Assembly (NCBI RefSeq): GCF_032854445.1
Contig: NC_088300.1
Location: forward strand, 69,478,984 to 69,542,983
Reading direction: 5' to 3'
From: Liolophura sinensis
Taxonomy: Eukaryota; Mollusca; Polyplacophora; Chitonida; Chitonidae
DNA length: 64,000 nucleotides
The translations under genes were made by a program, and so were the position numbers. This document shows, one piece after another, positions 34,521-48,427 of the stretch; position 1 is the first letter of the stretch; each line of letters opens with the position of its first letter. Below the pieces are notes generated by a model. That model worked only from the letters and a program-made list of their open reading frames with translations. It searched no databases and was not told the DNA's origin.

Positions 34521-34904
34521 CGGTCTTTTTCAGTATGGCACATCTACGCTAGCGTAACCGTGTATATAAGCGTGGTCTCCAGAACAAGTTCAAATCGTTT
34601 TTAACACGATGGTGTATATCAGGTAACACTGATGTATAAACTTGAAATTCATTTCAAAGCGTCAACAACTAGTACAATTATTTTGAAAGAGAAAGGTACT
34701 AGAAATGGGTTTCTTCCTTTACATTCAACAGTCAGCTAATAAAGATCTGTGTTGGTATTGTTTTAACCATTGACCAATAGCATGAAAATCTTCACATCGT
34801 TTTTAAAAAATATAAAAAATGTATTTATCTAACGCATTCGGCAGTGTTTGGCACCGTTGTTTGCTTCGTGGGTAACATTTGCTTATTTAAGGTCACACTC
34901 CCCA

Positions 34905-35030
34905 TGCTGGCGTATCCCAGGGTTCTGTCCTTGGGCCTCTGCTCTTGTATGTTTTATCAAGTATTTTCTGCTTGATGTTATTAACAGTATTCATCTGTAC
35001 GTAGGAGACCTGTCTTCATATCATCCTCTG
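34905..35030 (+). mobile_element. LINE reverse transcriptase scrap
   Basis: One frame reads GVSQGSVLGPLL (from 34909), the canonical RT GxxQGSxLGP motif. After a frameshift, 34980-35024 reads INSIHLYVGDLS, matching the RT catalytic region but with Y-V-G-D where an active enzyme has YADD. It is therefore inactive. Confidence 0.78.
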
Positions 35031-35089
35031 ACCATTTGTGATATCAGAAATAAATTATATAAATCGTTAGAATTTTATCCTCTGAAATA

Positions 35090-36040
35090 AAGTGTATCCA
35101 TTAATAATACGATAGAGATGTGTAATTAAATACTAAGTCCCTAAATCCCCGTGTAACAACGTGACTAAAATACGGTATCTAAACCAACACGTATCGACTC
35201 TGTTGTCAACATCATTTGTTGTGGGAAAATCGTTTCTTCAAAAACTGTCTGTTTTATTTTTTTTTTTTTCGCTTTTCTATGTTGGTCGAGTTACTCGAGA
35301 TGCCATAACAGTTAGGTGGCTGAAACTAACTATTTGTTAAATACCGCGATAATTTGCTGACTATTTCATTCTCAATATGGCAAGAGAATTCTCTTCATTG
35401 TATCCCCCATTTCTTGTGCGAACGACAAACCACAAAACGACACAGAGAATATATGAATACAAAAAGAACAAGATTCAGGCAAACTATTTAGAGGTGTGCT
35501 GAATCCTCATTCTTTATTTAAGAGGCTATACAACGACGTGTAATTATGGGGGGGAAGACAAAACTATACGGGGTCAGATGTACACACCTGGCAGCGTGGC
35601 AAACACTGTACGCAGCGTGCCTTATAGAATACTCTCATCAACTAAACGTATGCACTCGGCTGAAAAGCTTATACAAATATACTGTCTGGGTGTACGAGAA
35701 CCTAATTACTTGTTAAGCATATTAAGTAAACTGCCTGAGGGGGGGATGTGCAGAAACCTTATCTTCAATTCGATCCGCCTCATGAAGCGTATAAGAGGTT
35801 ATTACGAACACATGCAAACACACCGCATCCAGAGAACCATATCCCGAATGGAATCACTTTGTCTTCGTTCAGCGAATTTTGATCTCATACATGTATTTCA
35901 AAATAGCATATCTATCTAAGATGAAAGTGCAAAACTTCTGCTTCTAAAGTAAGATAAAAACAATTGCACGCCGTGACCAGTAATCACTGGTCATTTCGAG
36001 TGAGTGGCAATAAGTGGGGGATGCGTATATGTTTATGGGT
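35090..36040. other. Intergenic with one uncharacterised 113-codon frame
   Basis: A frame at 35578-35919 (+) is basic (many Arg/Lys) with no leader, domain or splice signal that I can name. It could be chance; I do not call it a gene. Confidence 0.4.
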
Positions 36041-36418
36041 GATTGAAAATATGGTACCGACTGCTGATACGTGTAGAGGTGAATGAAAATATGGAGCCGA
36101 TGGCTTATACGTGTGGGGGTGAATGACAATATGGTACCGATTGCTTATACGAGTAGGGGTGAATGACAATATGGTACCGACTGCTTATACGTGTAGGGGT
36201 GAATGAAAATATGGTACTGACTGCTTAAACGTGTAGGAGCGATTGACAATATGATATCGACTGCTTATACGTGCAAGAGTGATTGACAATATGATACCGA
36301 CTGCTCAAACGTGTAGAGGTGAATGAAAATATGGTACAGACTGCTTATACGTGTAGGAGCGATTGACAATATGGTACCGACTGCTTATACGTGTAGGGGT
36401 AAATGAAAATATGGTACT
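36041..36418. repeat. Minisatellite, 40-bp unit, ~9.4 copies
   Basis: The unit is GAATGAAAATATGGTACCGA plus CTGCTTATACGTGTAGGGGT, in exact 40-base register. Variants (GATTGACAATATGATA) are interspersed, giving a patchwork of two unit types. Confidence 0.96.
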
Positions 36419-36929
36419 CGATAAATACGATACCATTTCCATCAAACCATTGATTTCCATTTTTAATCTTTCAAAAGGAAATGTTTAGAAGGAAGGCGGT
36501 GGTGACGACTTCTCATTACCAAATGTGCGGGTTATTTGAGGGATCGGACAGTCAGCCCAGGACAGAGGTCCGTTCTTTTGGCCGATGCGTTGTTTTCTAC
36601 AGTTGTTATAAATGCAATGACCGCATATATCCATTCAGACCTATATACTAAGATAATCTGTTATACTAACATGCTGATATAATCTTATATTATGACATGC
36701 TAACAACTGAACACAAGATACGTATCTAACTGTACTGCATTTGTAGGCCGTATTAGAACACCCTACTTGGATAGGTGTTTCCTTCAAGCTTGGAGCTTTG
36801 CATTTGAGGCTGATTGTGGTGAACTATAAGATCAAATCCTTTATCAAAATGCATGCATATCAATGCACCCAAAAATAGGGCACTTCCGCCAGCGTTGTAT
36901 TTGCATGGGTTGAAATAGCCAACCTACAA

Positions 36930-37190
36930 GAACACTTGGGAGTTTATTTTAATTCAAGGCTGTCTGGGACATTACATATTAACCTTATAAGTAGGAAAGT
37001 ATCCAGAAATATTGGCATCATCTAACACATTCGAACAAAAAATAACTGGTTATTTTGTACAACTTCCTGAAATTCCCATATCAAGAGAGTGGATAAGGCT
37101 TCATCCAAGCCTAAAGGTAATCAATGCCACGTCATTATTCAAATCCAGGTTAAATTTTTTAAAATTAAATATATTTGATTCGCATTAGTC
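36930..37190 (+). mobile_element. LINE reverse transcriptase 3' scrap
   Basis: The frame from 36930 reads EHLGVYFNSRLS then HINLISRKVSRNIGII and stops. This matches the LGV..D..L.W..HI....K.S...GI region after the RT core. The following frame carries LKVINATSLFKSRLNF, the usual end of such domains. Dead copy. Confidence 0.75.
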
Positions 37191-37591
37191 ATATACTCTA
37201 TGACACAGAAGGTGTGACGCAAAATATTATTCACACTACAGTGTATTTAACTTAGGTGATTATAGGTTTTCTAATTAACTTCTTTCTTGTTATTTTGTTA
37301 TAATTATTCACTAACAATCGCTCCTCACCAACCATGTATTATTATTCTTAGTCAGGAATTAAACAAGTCCCTTGGAGTTTATTTCCGCATTTTATGAGAT
37401 AATCTGTCATTGTTCATATATTTACATTTCGTGAATAAATATTCAGTTAAAAATTTTTAAATTCAATTCTATGATGGAACTGTCAATTAAATGAGTGTTA
37501 ACTCAGATTTGTGTTGTACTGGTATTACAAAAGTTAGCTTTTACTTAAGGCTAGTTTTTCTTGAGGGAAGAATCTTCACATGAAGACTCGA

Positions 37592-37757
37592 TCAATGCTC
37601 TAACGTGAGTGAACACTGAATCAATGCTGTAATGTGAGAGAACACAGAATCAATGCTGTATTGTGATAGAACACAGAATCAATGCTGTATTGTGATAGAA
37701 CACAGAATCAATGCTGTAATGTGAGAGAACGCAGGATCAATGGTGTAATGTGAGAGA
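37592..37757. repeat. Minisatellite, 29-bp unit, ~6 copies
   Basis: The unit is TCAATGCTGTAATGTGAGAG plus AACACAGAA, in strict 29-base register with two TATTGTGATAG variants. Confidence 0.95.
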
Positions 37758-38194
37758 TTAACCCAAAAGAGGCACAGTTTGATCGAGAAGGCAGATCTAG
37801 GTAATGAACAACTTATCCAGAAGAATAACGTCCCTCCAAATAACACGAGCACACTAAAGCACATGCACACTTTAAAACTATAGAATTAAAAACAAAATCG
37901 CAGATAATCTCGTATAAAATATACACATACTATTGCATACACACATAATATTTTTGCTGAGAAAAAAGACAAATGGAGAAGACGTAAAAAATACAGTACA
38001 GACAAGAGTAGCTGCAATTTACGGCATTAACTTGCTTTCGAATTATATACACACGTTTCAGATGTTTTTGTCAGTTTTACATCATGTTGGTGTAGACTGC
38101 GTCTTGATTGGGATTCACATGAAACGCACGCAGTTTGTTCACTTGGTGTCCCTGCATGTCGAGGGTAACAATATTACTAGGTAAAGCTTGATTC

Positions 38195-38342
38195 TTATTC
38201 AGCGGACAGTGTAACGTTGGCGGCCCACCGCCGGTCGACACCGGTGTAGTTGAAACGTTCCACGTTCCCGGTTAGTGCCGTTGAATCAACGGCCTTGGAA
38301 CACTCGAACCAGCCGGCCACCGGGATTCATCCACCGGATGTA
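38195..38342. other. GC-rich island of nested palindromes
   Basis: About 150 bases clearly richer in GC than the flanks, made of short inverted repeats: GGCGGcccaCCGCC, ACACCGGTGT, GCCGTTgaatCAACGGC, CCGGccaCCGG and CATCCaccGGATG. It starts 150 bases beyond the P450 stop codon. I do not recognise it; it may be part of a mobile element or a structured RNA. Confidence 0.55.
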
Positions 38343-38493
38343 TGACAAATCAAAGAAATCCTGGTCATGTAAGTCAACACAGCTATCCGACTTATGCCAA
38401 ATATTTATGCTATAAGTCCAATAACAGCTCGTATTCAATGAGCAACATGTTCTTAACTGCACGGAAATGATACTAAGAGTAGCCGGCAGTTAT

Positions 38494-38710
38494 TCACTGC
38501 TGTCTGGGTATTACGCGCATGGTGAAGTGCTTCACCCCCTGGACAATGCCTGACTCGAAATTCAGTGGTGACAGGACTGGTAACTCTTCCATACTGGTGC
38601 CAGGCAGAAAGGTGTATCGCTGAAGCAAATAGGCTATCCAGAGAAAGATTCTGTGCTTAGAGAAGGCTTCGCCAGGACATATCCTCTTCCCAAGACTAAA
38701 AGCAAGTATA
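38494..38710 (-). CDS. P450 exon 6: heme-binding loop and C-terminus
   Basis: It starts after TTTCAG by completing a CG|T arginine codon. It carries [14 protein letters not shown], with the cysteine thiolate ligand at residue 446. Ala438 stands where Pro is common before the Phe. It ends in RVIPRQQ and stop. Confidence 0.95.
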
Positions 38711-41700
38711 CTGAAAATGGTAAACAATTAAGTACATGTAATACAAGGCAATGCACAGTACCACTTCTAAACTAATTTCCAAACAAAGCTCTATATACAA
38801 CTTTAAAATATTAAGATACAAACTGACACACCCGTCATAAAGGTTTGAAAAAGGTTTGATAAAGGTTTGAAATTTGACACTGTTGTCCTATGAGGATGTG
38901 ATTATACTGGTAATATTATTTTGAATGTAGACTGGAGACGATCTGGCTAGAGTTGTAGCGGAACTCCCAATCAGCCATGTTTTCTTCAAAGCTAATGACA
39001 TCTCCAGCTGGTTAACATGTGCCGGTCAACATGTGGTTATCCCGAACTATGACTGGGCACGGAGCTTCATTAGGAACCTTAGGAGTTTGATCTTTATTTA
39101 TGGGCGCAGCTGTAAGCTGATGAAGGCCCTTTGATGTCATTGGCTGTTGTGACAGAAGATGTTGCATTTGTGGATGTGGCCTACTTTTGTTTTAAATACT
39201 AAGAGTCGTTGTAGTAGCAAGGCACATTTTGCCAGAGGCTAGCGGTGCACACCCTATGGTTGTGTATTTGTGTATTTCCCCGGGCGCTGCCCCTTTCCTC
39301 ATCACTATAATGCCGGCCTCCGTCGTATAAGTGAAATATTCTTGAGTACGGCGTAAAACACCAATGAAATAAATAAATATATAAATACTTTTACAACTGG
39401 TTGCATGTCTACATTCTATCTGTCATCACCTGCCCATTCTTGCTGATTAATACTTGTAGACACGAGATTATCCTGTGTATGGCAGCAGCAATAAAAACTA
39501 ATAATTCCTACTACTCCCAAACCACAGTAATTGTGATTTATGAAGTTGTTGTTTAATGCTGTTAGATAACTGTATATTATAGTATACTATATTATAGTCT
39601 CATTAGTGACGTTTATTTTAGGCAGAAAATTAAAGCGATCAAATGTTTATACCATAGCCCAATATCATGAGAGCCAACGCGCAAACACAACCATATAATT
39701 TTGATTCAACTTTTACGCTCATTCTTGAAGTAGCGAAGTGTCTTCGAATTTGAACATTTTGTTATATTTTCCATTTCTATAACATTAGTGGGACCTCCGT
39801 GGCCAAGGGAGTGCACTCCAGTACAGCGCAGTGACACAAGAGCCTCTTACCAATGCTGTGAGTTCAAGTCTCGGTGATGCTGGCTTCCTCTCCGGCCGTA
39901 CGTGGGAATATCTGACAGCAACCTGCGGATAGTCGAGGATTTCCCCCTGGCTCTGCCCGGTTACCTCCTACCATCAAGCTGTCTGCCGTCGTATAAGTGA
40001 AATATTCTTGAGTATGGCGTAAAACACCAGTGAAATAAATAAGAAAAGATATAACATTAGTGATAATCTAGTCATATCCCCTTCGTCATTCTTTTATTTC
40101 ACTGCTTTACTCCAAATTCAAGAAAATTTCACTTATGCGACGGCGGCCAGCATCATGGTGGGAGGAAACCGTTTACAGAGCCCTGGGAAACCCATGACCA
40201 TCGACAGTTTGCTGACAGACCTTTTCAGGTATGGCCGGAGAGGAAGTCAGCATGGGCTGGACTTGAACTCACGGCGATCGATTTAGTGAGAGGCTCCCGA
40301 GAGGCTCCCTTGATATTAATAAAAATATTCTATCCCTTAAAAGAAGGTCTATATAAACCTGAAAAACTTTATCCCTACATCAAAACTAAGAAATGTTTTA
40401 TGACGTTCGACAACGACACCAATAATACATGCCCACAGAACTCTCACGAAAACAATTGAAATTTGGAATGAAATTAATGCAGAGAATTATTTGGCAATTC
40501 CCTAACTTTATGGCTTACCGTTTCCTTTTCGGATGGTCAATCGGAAGAAGCTTCCCGTGTTCGTCTAAAAACCTGTCAGGCTTTATTTTACTAGGCTCGT
40601 CCCAAAAAGTTTCATCGTGGTGTATAGTCCAGAAGTTCTTTAATATCTGCCAATAGACACGTAAAGAAACTCACCGAAAGTAATATCTGAGTCAAAGCTC
40701 ATGTTCCAATGTCATGCACCAATATAATCAAAATACACCCCACCCCCACCCCAAAACAAAAAAAGAAAAAAAAAAAAAGAAAAAAAAGAAAATGAAAATC
40801 CCAATAGCTAAAATTGATGAAGTAAGCATAAACATATGTACAGGAAGAAAACATAAATACATTCAGAAAGGCTTCAACTGACTGACTGACGGTCACGCAT
40901 CAGTCAAGGTCTGACAGCTGACTATATTACACTTGAGATTCATTCTCCTAAACCGACAGGTATATAAAGGATGCGCACAAACACCTTTTGATGGCTCTTT
41001 TAGGTTAATTAATTGTTTGTCTGGGGTTTAATACTGTTTTCTACATAACTTTCCTTACATGTAAGCTGGCCCCACTGTTATACCGTGGAATACCATGACC
41101 AAAATACCAGGCATGACCATGGGACCCGTCACATTATATTGACACCGAGCGCCGACGAATGCATGGACTATAGTTTTGAAATAATTCACAAACAAGGAAC
41201 TTTTGGAAAGCGTATATAAAGGATGTCACAAAAAGAAACGCGCTGGGGAATTTCCACATGATAAATCTGCCCTAGTAGTCCAATTAGGATAATTAATTTA
41301 ATTAAGGATTAACCTTAATAACTTTTGTATGAACCCCTACGCGGATTTGTACAATTTGCACAGCGGTTTTTTCGTTTATACCCCAACTATAAACCTAAGA
41401 AATATTACAGTCAATACTTATAATTTAATTTAAGGAATAAAAAATGTTTTCTGACTTTTTGCTTTCATTCCAAATCGTGAGAAATGTTAGTCGATTGTTT
41501 TGAACAAGGGATCGCCACAGGCTCCTGAATACACATTTTATGAATGAGTCTTTGGGCCAATGAAACTGGTTATCGAAATTCTACCGTTATTAAGCATCGT
41601 CACGTGCCCTACGAAAGCCCGGGGGAAACCCACGACCATCCGCAGGTTGCTGGCAGACCTTCCCATTTACGGCCTGAGGAAGCCAGTATGAGCTGGACTT

Positions 41701-44700
41701 GAACTCACAGCGACCGCATTGGTGAGAGGCTTCTGGGTCACTATGCTGCGCTAGCGCGCTAACCAACGCGGTATCTTGGGTCTTGGGTATCAATGAAACC
41801 TACCTGATTCTCTTTGCATGAAACTGTCTTAGTTTCGTGCTTTGTGTAGTTTATTAGTTCTTTAGTGGTTTGTTTTTAACGTTGTTTTGAGTTTGCCCTT
41901 GCGATCATGGACGTAGAACGCCCTTTACCTTTTGAAGCCTAGATTCGTTGCAAATGCTCTTGACAATCTCGCAGCATTTCCACCTGAAGTTTGGAATTCA
42001 TATTGCCACCATGTAAAGAATGTGTTTTGTCTGAGTGAACTACTGAAAGGAGAAAGTAGTCTATATTGGTTTGTTTGTCGAAGGCACTGCGGAATATTTC
42101 ATTTTTTTACAACATTGGTCGTGTTTGTAGAACTCGAAAATCACAAAGAGCTCGGGAAAAAGGCCCCGTCCTTTTCAAAGCATCCTACAAAACTTCTGAC
42201 TTTAAGCCCCAAACGATCCAGCAGAAAGTTATTTGCGTTACAATATTAGAGATTATATTTAAATAAATTACACATTTAGTGGGAAATGTTCGGGGGAAAC
42301 CGAAGTGTCCGGAGAAAACGGTCGATCTTTGCCAAGTAATATTTTCTGAAAGGCATCAAATTGTTTATTCTTGGTAAACAGTGAAAATTTGTCATGATTA
42401 GCGAATATGTATTTTTTGCCTCTTTAATAGATAAAGAGTATACCTAGGGTATTCGCCCTGACCAGATTCAAGTAACGTGTTGACTGGAACATGCACCGTA
42501 CCTGACTGCCCTTTGGGATATGATACCCTCGAAAGGTGACATCTTTGACCGTCGTTCCTGGAACAGATATAGGCAGCGTTGAGTGGAATCTAAACACCTC
42601 TATCATAGTGGCCTCTGTGTAGGGCATGTCTTTACGGTCGTTCATTCTGGGCTCACGGTCAGTCCCCAGTACACGGTCTATCTCAGCCTGGATCTCTCGC
42701 TGTATTTCCGGGTGATGTACGAGCACCAGTATCAACATTAGCAAGAACATCTTCGTGCTTTGTACTCCTGGAAAGTGATATATAATGCTATGATTTCAGT
42801 AATAACACCACACCAAGAGCGAAAAACCGAAGATGAGTGTTTAAGTCAATACCATTAACTGGTGTTCAGTAGACACCTTTCGTCAACACTGTTTTCAAAC
42901 CTCTTTCTGAACACCGCTTGTCAACACCCTTTCTAAACACCGTTTGCTACAGATATTGAGAAGGCATTTCTTCAAAATCTTTTCAGGAAAGGGTGCTCAG
43001 TAGTGATTGAAATCTTTTGTCAAAACCCTTGCTACACAATTTTGAATGTCGTATAACAATTTGGCGTTCTACATGAGGGATGAAATTTAATTACATTCTT
43101 TCCGACAGGATTTTTAAATTAGGATTCACAAATTATTAAATCCGCTTGAAAAGAAAAATTGCTGTATCGGGGACCTTAGCAAATAATACGTAAAAATGCA
43201 AGCTTTCATTTTGTTAATATCACTGGTATTGATTGCAATATATTTTCTACAGGCTGTACAGAAAACCTTGTCATCTATTCAAGTTGTAAATGTCTTTCAG
43301 AAACAAATGCAGCAAAGATCTGTTCAATCCAGGTCTTTATTAATTAATTACATGCAAACGGTTAATGACAATGGACTTAGGGGACATGTAATCACATTAT
43401 AGATGATATGAAGATAATAACGCCTATCCCACATCCAATGACTGTTCAGCGTTTTAACTGGTTCATCACATACAGTTTTTTATTGCTTGTGTTTAATGTC
43501 AGTGTAATTATTATCACTATTCAAGATATACGATTTATTTATTTATTTATTTACTTGATTGGTGTTTTACGCCGTACTCAAGAATATTTCACTTATACGA
43601 CGGCGGACAGCATTATGGTGGGTGGAAACCTGGCAAAGCCCGGGGAAAACCCACGACCATCCGCAGGTTCAAGATATACGAAGCACAGGAGGTTGTAAGA
43701 TAGATACATATTCCTATAGCACTTTCGACCTAGTGAAAGAATGATAACGACTTAACTTCAGCACAACTTAACCCACTAAATGTTAGGATTTATTACAGTG
43801 TAGTAGGCACGCTTTAAAAGAACCGGTTGTCATTAGATGAGTTCAATTCTTTTGAAGTTACAATATTTCCCTCCTTAGATGTTTAGCGATGTTTATAGGA
43901 AGTCTTGAGATTGATTCAACCAGAAGACCCAATTAAAACGCCACTGACACAAGTTTAATTAGTTTGTGTCAGATCTGTTCAAAGTACAATATTCGCTTCC
44001 TTGGAGGGTATTTGTTGGCTGCGCACAACGTTTACAAATATATTCGTGAGCATATATGTGTAAAAGTGACACGGACTGGGCCAGTGGATTGGACATACTG
44101 AGGGACAGGAAAGATTCTCTATCCCCGTTGGCAAACATTCTCGGAATACTGAACTGTATTTTCCATGCTGACCACGTTATACTCTTTACTCATGATTAGC
44201 ATTAGAAATGGGTTTCATGTAGGTGTATACTGCGATAAGTAAGCTTCAGTCTAGCACGCAGATTAACCTGGTGTATCCCATCATTTATTACTTCGGTTTA
44301 GAATTGCTATTGATTCAGAACTGTGCCATTACATCGAGGTATTGGCGGGATTATGTAGATAGCTAACTAAACCAGTATACAAGCTCACGTTTTTTGAGCA
44401 CCGGTTCAAGTCAGCGAGAGGAGAATCGTGTAGCACAATGCTATTACTGGTAAGGATAACTAGGAATATTGCGCTCACTGGGAATATTCAGCTTGTAAAC
44501 TTGTAGAATATGGCTTACAGTCAGTATTTGCTTAAACTTAAATGGTCCCCTTAAAAATGGTTGTCAAACAAAGAAGATATGATGATATTATACATTCTCG
44601 ACAGTAGCAACTTTCTTGTAAATCAAATATTTATTTAGAGTCTAGAAATATTCTCAGTCACGTTTAGGAGACAACCAGACACGTGGCAACCATAATGCAT

Positions 44701-47700
44701 CATAATACATGTATTGATTATATAGTTATGCATCGATATCAAAGATAAACAGAAACAGAGATGTATTGTCAAATAAGTAAGGCTTCTGTTATTTAGTATA
44801 CGGAATGCAGGGTAGGTATTCTGTATACCGTGAGACTTGAGATTCTTAAAGCAAGGTCTGGCCCACAAGTATTGACCGCCCTCATAAAGGGAGACGCGAA
44901 TGGCGCTGATATACAGCAGATGCAAGATATATTGTAACAGTCGAACATGCACAGCTTGCTAAATGGTGACATCTTTATTGGGAGAGACAGTTCCGGCTGT
45001 CAGTGAGCCCGATCAATATCAGTCAGAATTATTTCCTTGATCTGAGATTTTTTCACAGTTAGCATTTCCAGGATTGAATTATCAGGAATTTTTCGGGTAT
45101 TGACGCTATGCAGATTTACTGCCCGGGTGTGTTTAGTTGTGTGTTACTTACGAATATGTTACATGGGACGGTGGTAAACTTCAAAAGCTTTCAGCTTGGA
45201 AGCCTAATTACACGAAAAAAGGGCAAAAATGTTGTCTTTCATTCCAACATGCACGTGTGTCACCACTACGTATCCACCTGGGCTTACCTGTTTTTCTTAC
45301 GTAACATCTGTATAACGATATCTACTTGAGGCTCTCGTTGGAAGCCAGTGAAATAAACCCTGGAGACATACGACATGTCACTTTGTTTTCCCGCCTATGT
45401 TTTTATTGGAAATTGCACTCTGTTTCATTGGAAGTGTGGGAGAGTATCATTTATTTATTTATTTATTTGATTGGTGTTTTACGCCGTACTCAAGAATATT
45501 TCACTTACACGACGGCGGCCAGCATTGTAGTGGGTGGAAACCGGGCGGAGCCCAGGGGAAACCAACGACCATCCGCAGGTAGCTGGCAGACCTTCCCACG
45601 TACGGCCACATCGTGGCGAGGTATCAACTGGCAGAAATATTTTCTAATTTTGTACGCAATTTTGTATGACAAACTAACTACTAAGTTAAGCTTATTCATA
45701 ATGTACTTTATGAGTAGTTTAAGTCCAAACCTTCGTATTGTAATACAGTAAATCTGTTTAGAATATATTTTACAATCTGTGGAGAGTATGTGTTGTTGAG
45801 TAAAGCTATACAGTTTGAGGCATAGTACAAACAATAGTCTGGGGAAAGTATTAACGTTCACTCAGGTAACAATGAAAGATTAATTAATTTATTTATTTGA
45901 TAGCTGTTTTACGCTGTACTCAATAATATTTCACTTATACACGGCGGCCAGCTTTATGGTTGGAGGAAACAGGGCAGAGCTCGGGGGAAACTCACAGTTA
46001 TCTCGCAGGTTCCTTGCAAACCTTCCCAAGTAGACATACCAAACAATAATTCGGGAGGCCTGTACCCCTACCTTCTCAAACGGTGGATAACTCCCGTCTG
46101 CTGTATATTATCTAGGTGATTTGAACATGGCAAACTACGTTTTATTTCTCAACTAACCTACATTATTTGGCATATAGAATGTTTTCGACAAGCAGAACGA
46201 TGAACGAATATATTTGTAAAACCTCGGAATGTGTAGAGTGAAGGTAATGGTGGGCGTCAAATAACAGTTAAAGTCGAGCGCATAACACCTGTGTCAACAC
46301 CGTTTATGGGGTTTTCAAAAACTGGGCACTCATATTTGTGGAACACACTTTCTTCCAGAAAATCTGGGCAAAACATATGCAATTTGTTTAATATACAAGT
46401 TATGCTCGCTCAAAAAGCTACTGCTTCAGTTGCGTAGGATGAGCGAGATGGATACGTGGTGGGTGGGTGTCGGGGTGTCATTTGCTGTTGTGAGAGAAGG
46501 GGGGACACACCGCACTTTGAGGGCATACGTTATCCCGGTGGAGTGTAGTCATTTTTGAGCCCCCAACATTACACCTTTATATGTCTGCGCATTGGCACGC
46601 TGTAACTTAGGCACTACCACAGAAACGTATGCTGCCTTCATCAATAAAATTGTTTCACGTCTTGGTTAATACCCTGTTGTGAATACTTTAGATAGAGAGA
46701 ATGCATCTTTGCAAAGTTTTATTAGAAGCAGTTATCCCAGCTAAGACAGAGTGTTTGTGTTTTCTGACATCACTGCCTGCGTCTCTTCACAAATGAAGAT
46801 CCATATGCTTAGAACGAATACAAACTGAGTGTTGGCTTGCCTAGACAAGTTATGAAATGTGTGTGCTTCTCCGCATACGTTTATTCCTCTGTGCGTGTGG
46901 TCACTTTCCATTAATAGGGGGCGCTGCCATTGTACAGCAACTACATATGACTGCCTCATGTGTTAATCCAGGCTTTTTAAAGGCCATGTTCTCATTATTG
47001 TACGCACAGCCCAGTGACCTGTTGCAGGAAGTGCCAGTGGCCGATTCCACAAAGCCATTTTAAAATGTGATTTTAGATCTTATTTTGCGGCTGTATAAAT
47101 TAAAATTTTGACCACGTGATAAATGTGATCGAAAGATAAATGTGTATAAATTTCATTTCCCAGTACCAGACACTAAGCGATGTGATGAGGTTTTAAATTT
47201 TGACTTAAGTAAGAAAGGCTTTGTGGTATCGGTCCCAGAACTGTTATCTTCTTTAGAGAACAAAGTATTTGAAACTGATAACTCACACTTAAAATTATAC
47301 CATCAAAGCATACACAAGTCATTTTCTATAATGTTGTTATAAATTTTATATCTATAAAAAAGTATATATTTTCTTTCTTTAAAGCTATAAAATCAACTTT
47401 AGTGTTTCATATTTATTCTTGCAAAGTGTACACGTGGATTAGTCTAAATTGGAGTATACGGTGCTCACGTCGTGTGAAACAAATACCGTGGTCAGGCCAG
47501 AGGGGAACGTGATATATCCTGTACTTGGACCGAATAAATAAACAAACTGAAAAAGGTGAGAAATAAAAAGATTTTAAAAAATGATTAGAAAAATCCAAAG
47601 CTTTTATAGCACTGACTTTTGAAGTAAACTGACAGTTTGCACGTGACTATGTTAAAACCTGTCACGTGATCCTGGGGAGTTCTTGACTGCATACCCCAGA

Positions 47701-48345
47701 GCAAGTTATATGCGGTATATATGTATATAAACTGTAGGAGCTGTGTACTGCACTGTGTACTAAGGCATGTTGGCCATTGGTATAGGCGTAGTATACATGT
47801 ATGGATGGATATATAGAGATTGCTCAATATCCCAGAAAATGTAAGGGGATTTACGTTGTTTTACTTTTGGACAAAGGCAACACGTTTCAATTTGGAGGTA
47901 AGATGACAATTAAGACTATGATATTTAATCCACACTTGAATCTGTTTTTAAGGCGTACATAAAGTAAAAAAGAAACATCGGTGCATAAAACACAAGCAGA
48001 ATTACATTAAGTGTACATATAGTCGGTCGCAAGACGATAGAAAACGGTGACCAGAAGTCTACATGCAATTAATCTTTTTCTGCATTCTTTTTCTTGTCCT
48101 GAAAGAGCCCAAAAGAGATTAAGGTGGGTTTTTAAGACCATATTTAAACTCAGAATATTTTGATTATATATTTTGAGCGCTTAAAATCCATTAAAATCAG
48201 AACGATAAAGTAGTTCACATCACTTGATATACAGACTGATTTACCCTACTTTAAGCGCATTTAAGTAACAACAAAATATCTATGTAAGTATGTTTGAGAC
48301 ATGCAGCTGTGCTTGGCGCTTTTGAATGTATATATATATATATAA

Positions 48346-48427
<82 letters not shown>

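Noticed and set aside
35578-35919. 113-codon basic open frame
   Set aside because: No leader, domain, homologue or splice context could be recognised. In AT-rich DNA of this length such frames occur by chance. It would need a transcript to be reconsidered.
41932-42249. 105-codon plus frame in P450 intron 4
   Set aside because: No motif, antisense to the gene, and no splice or promoter context.
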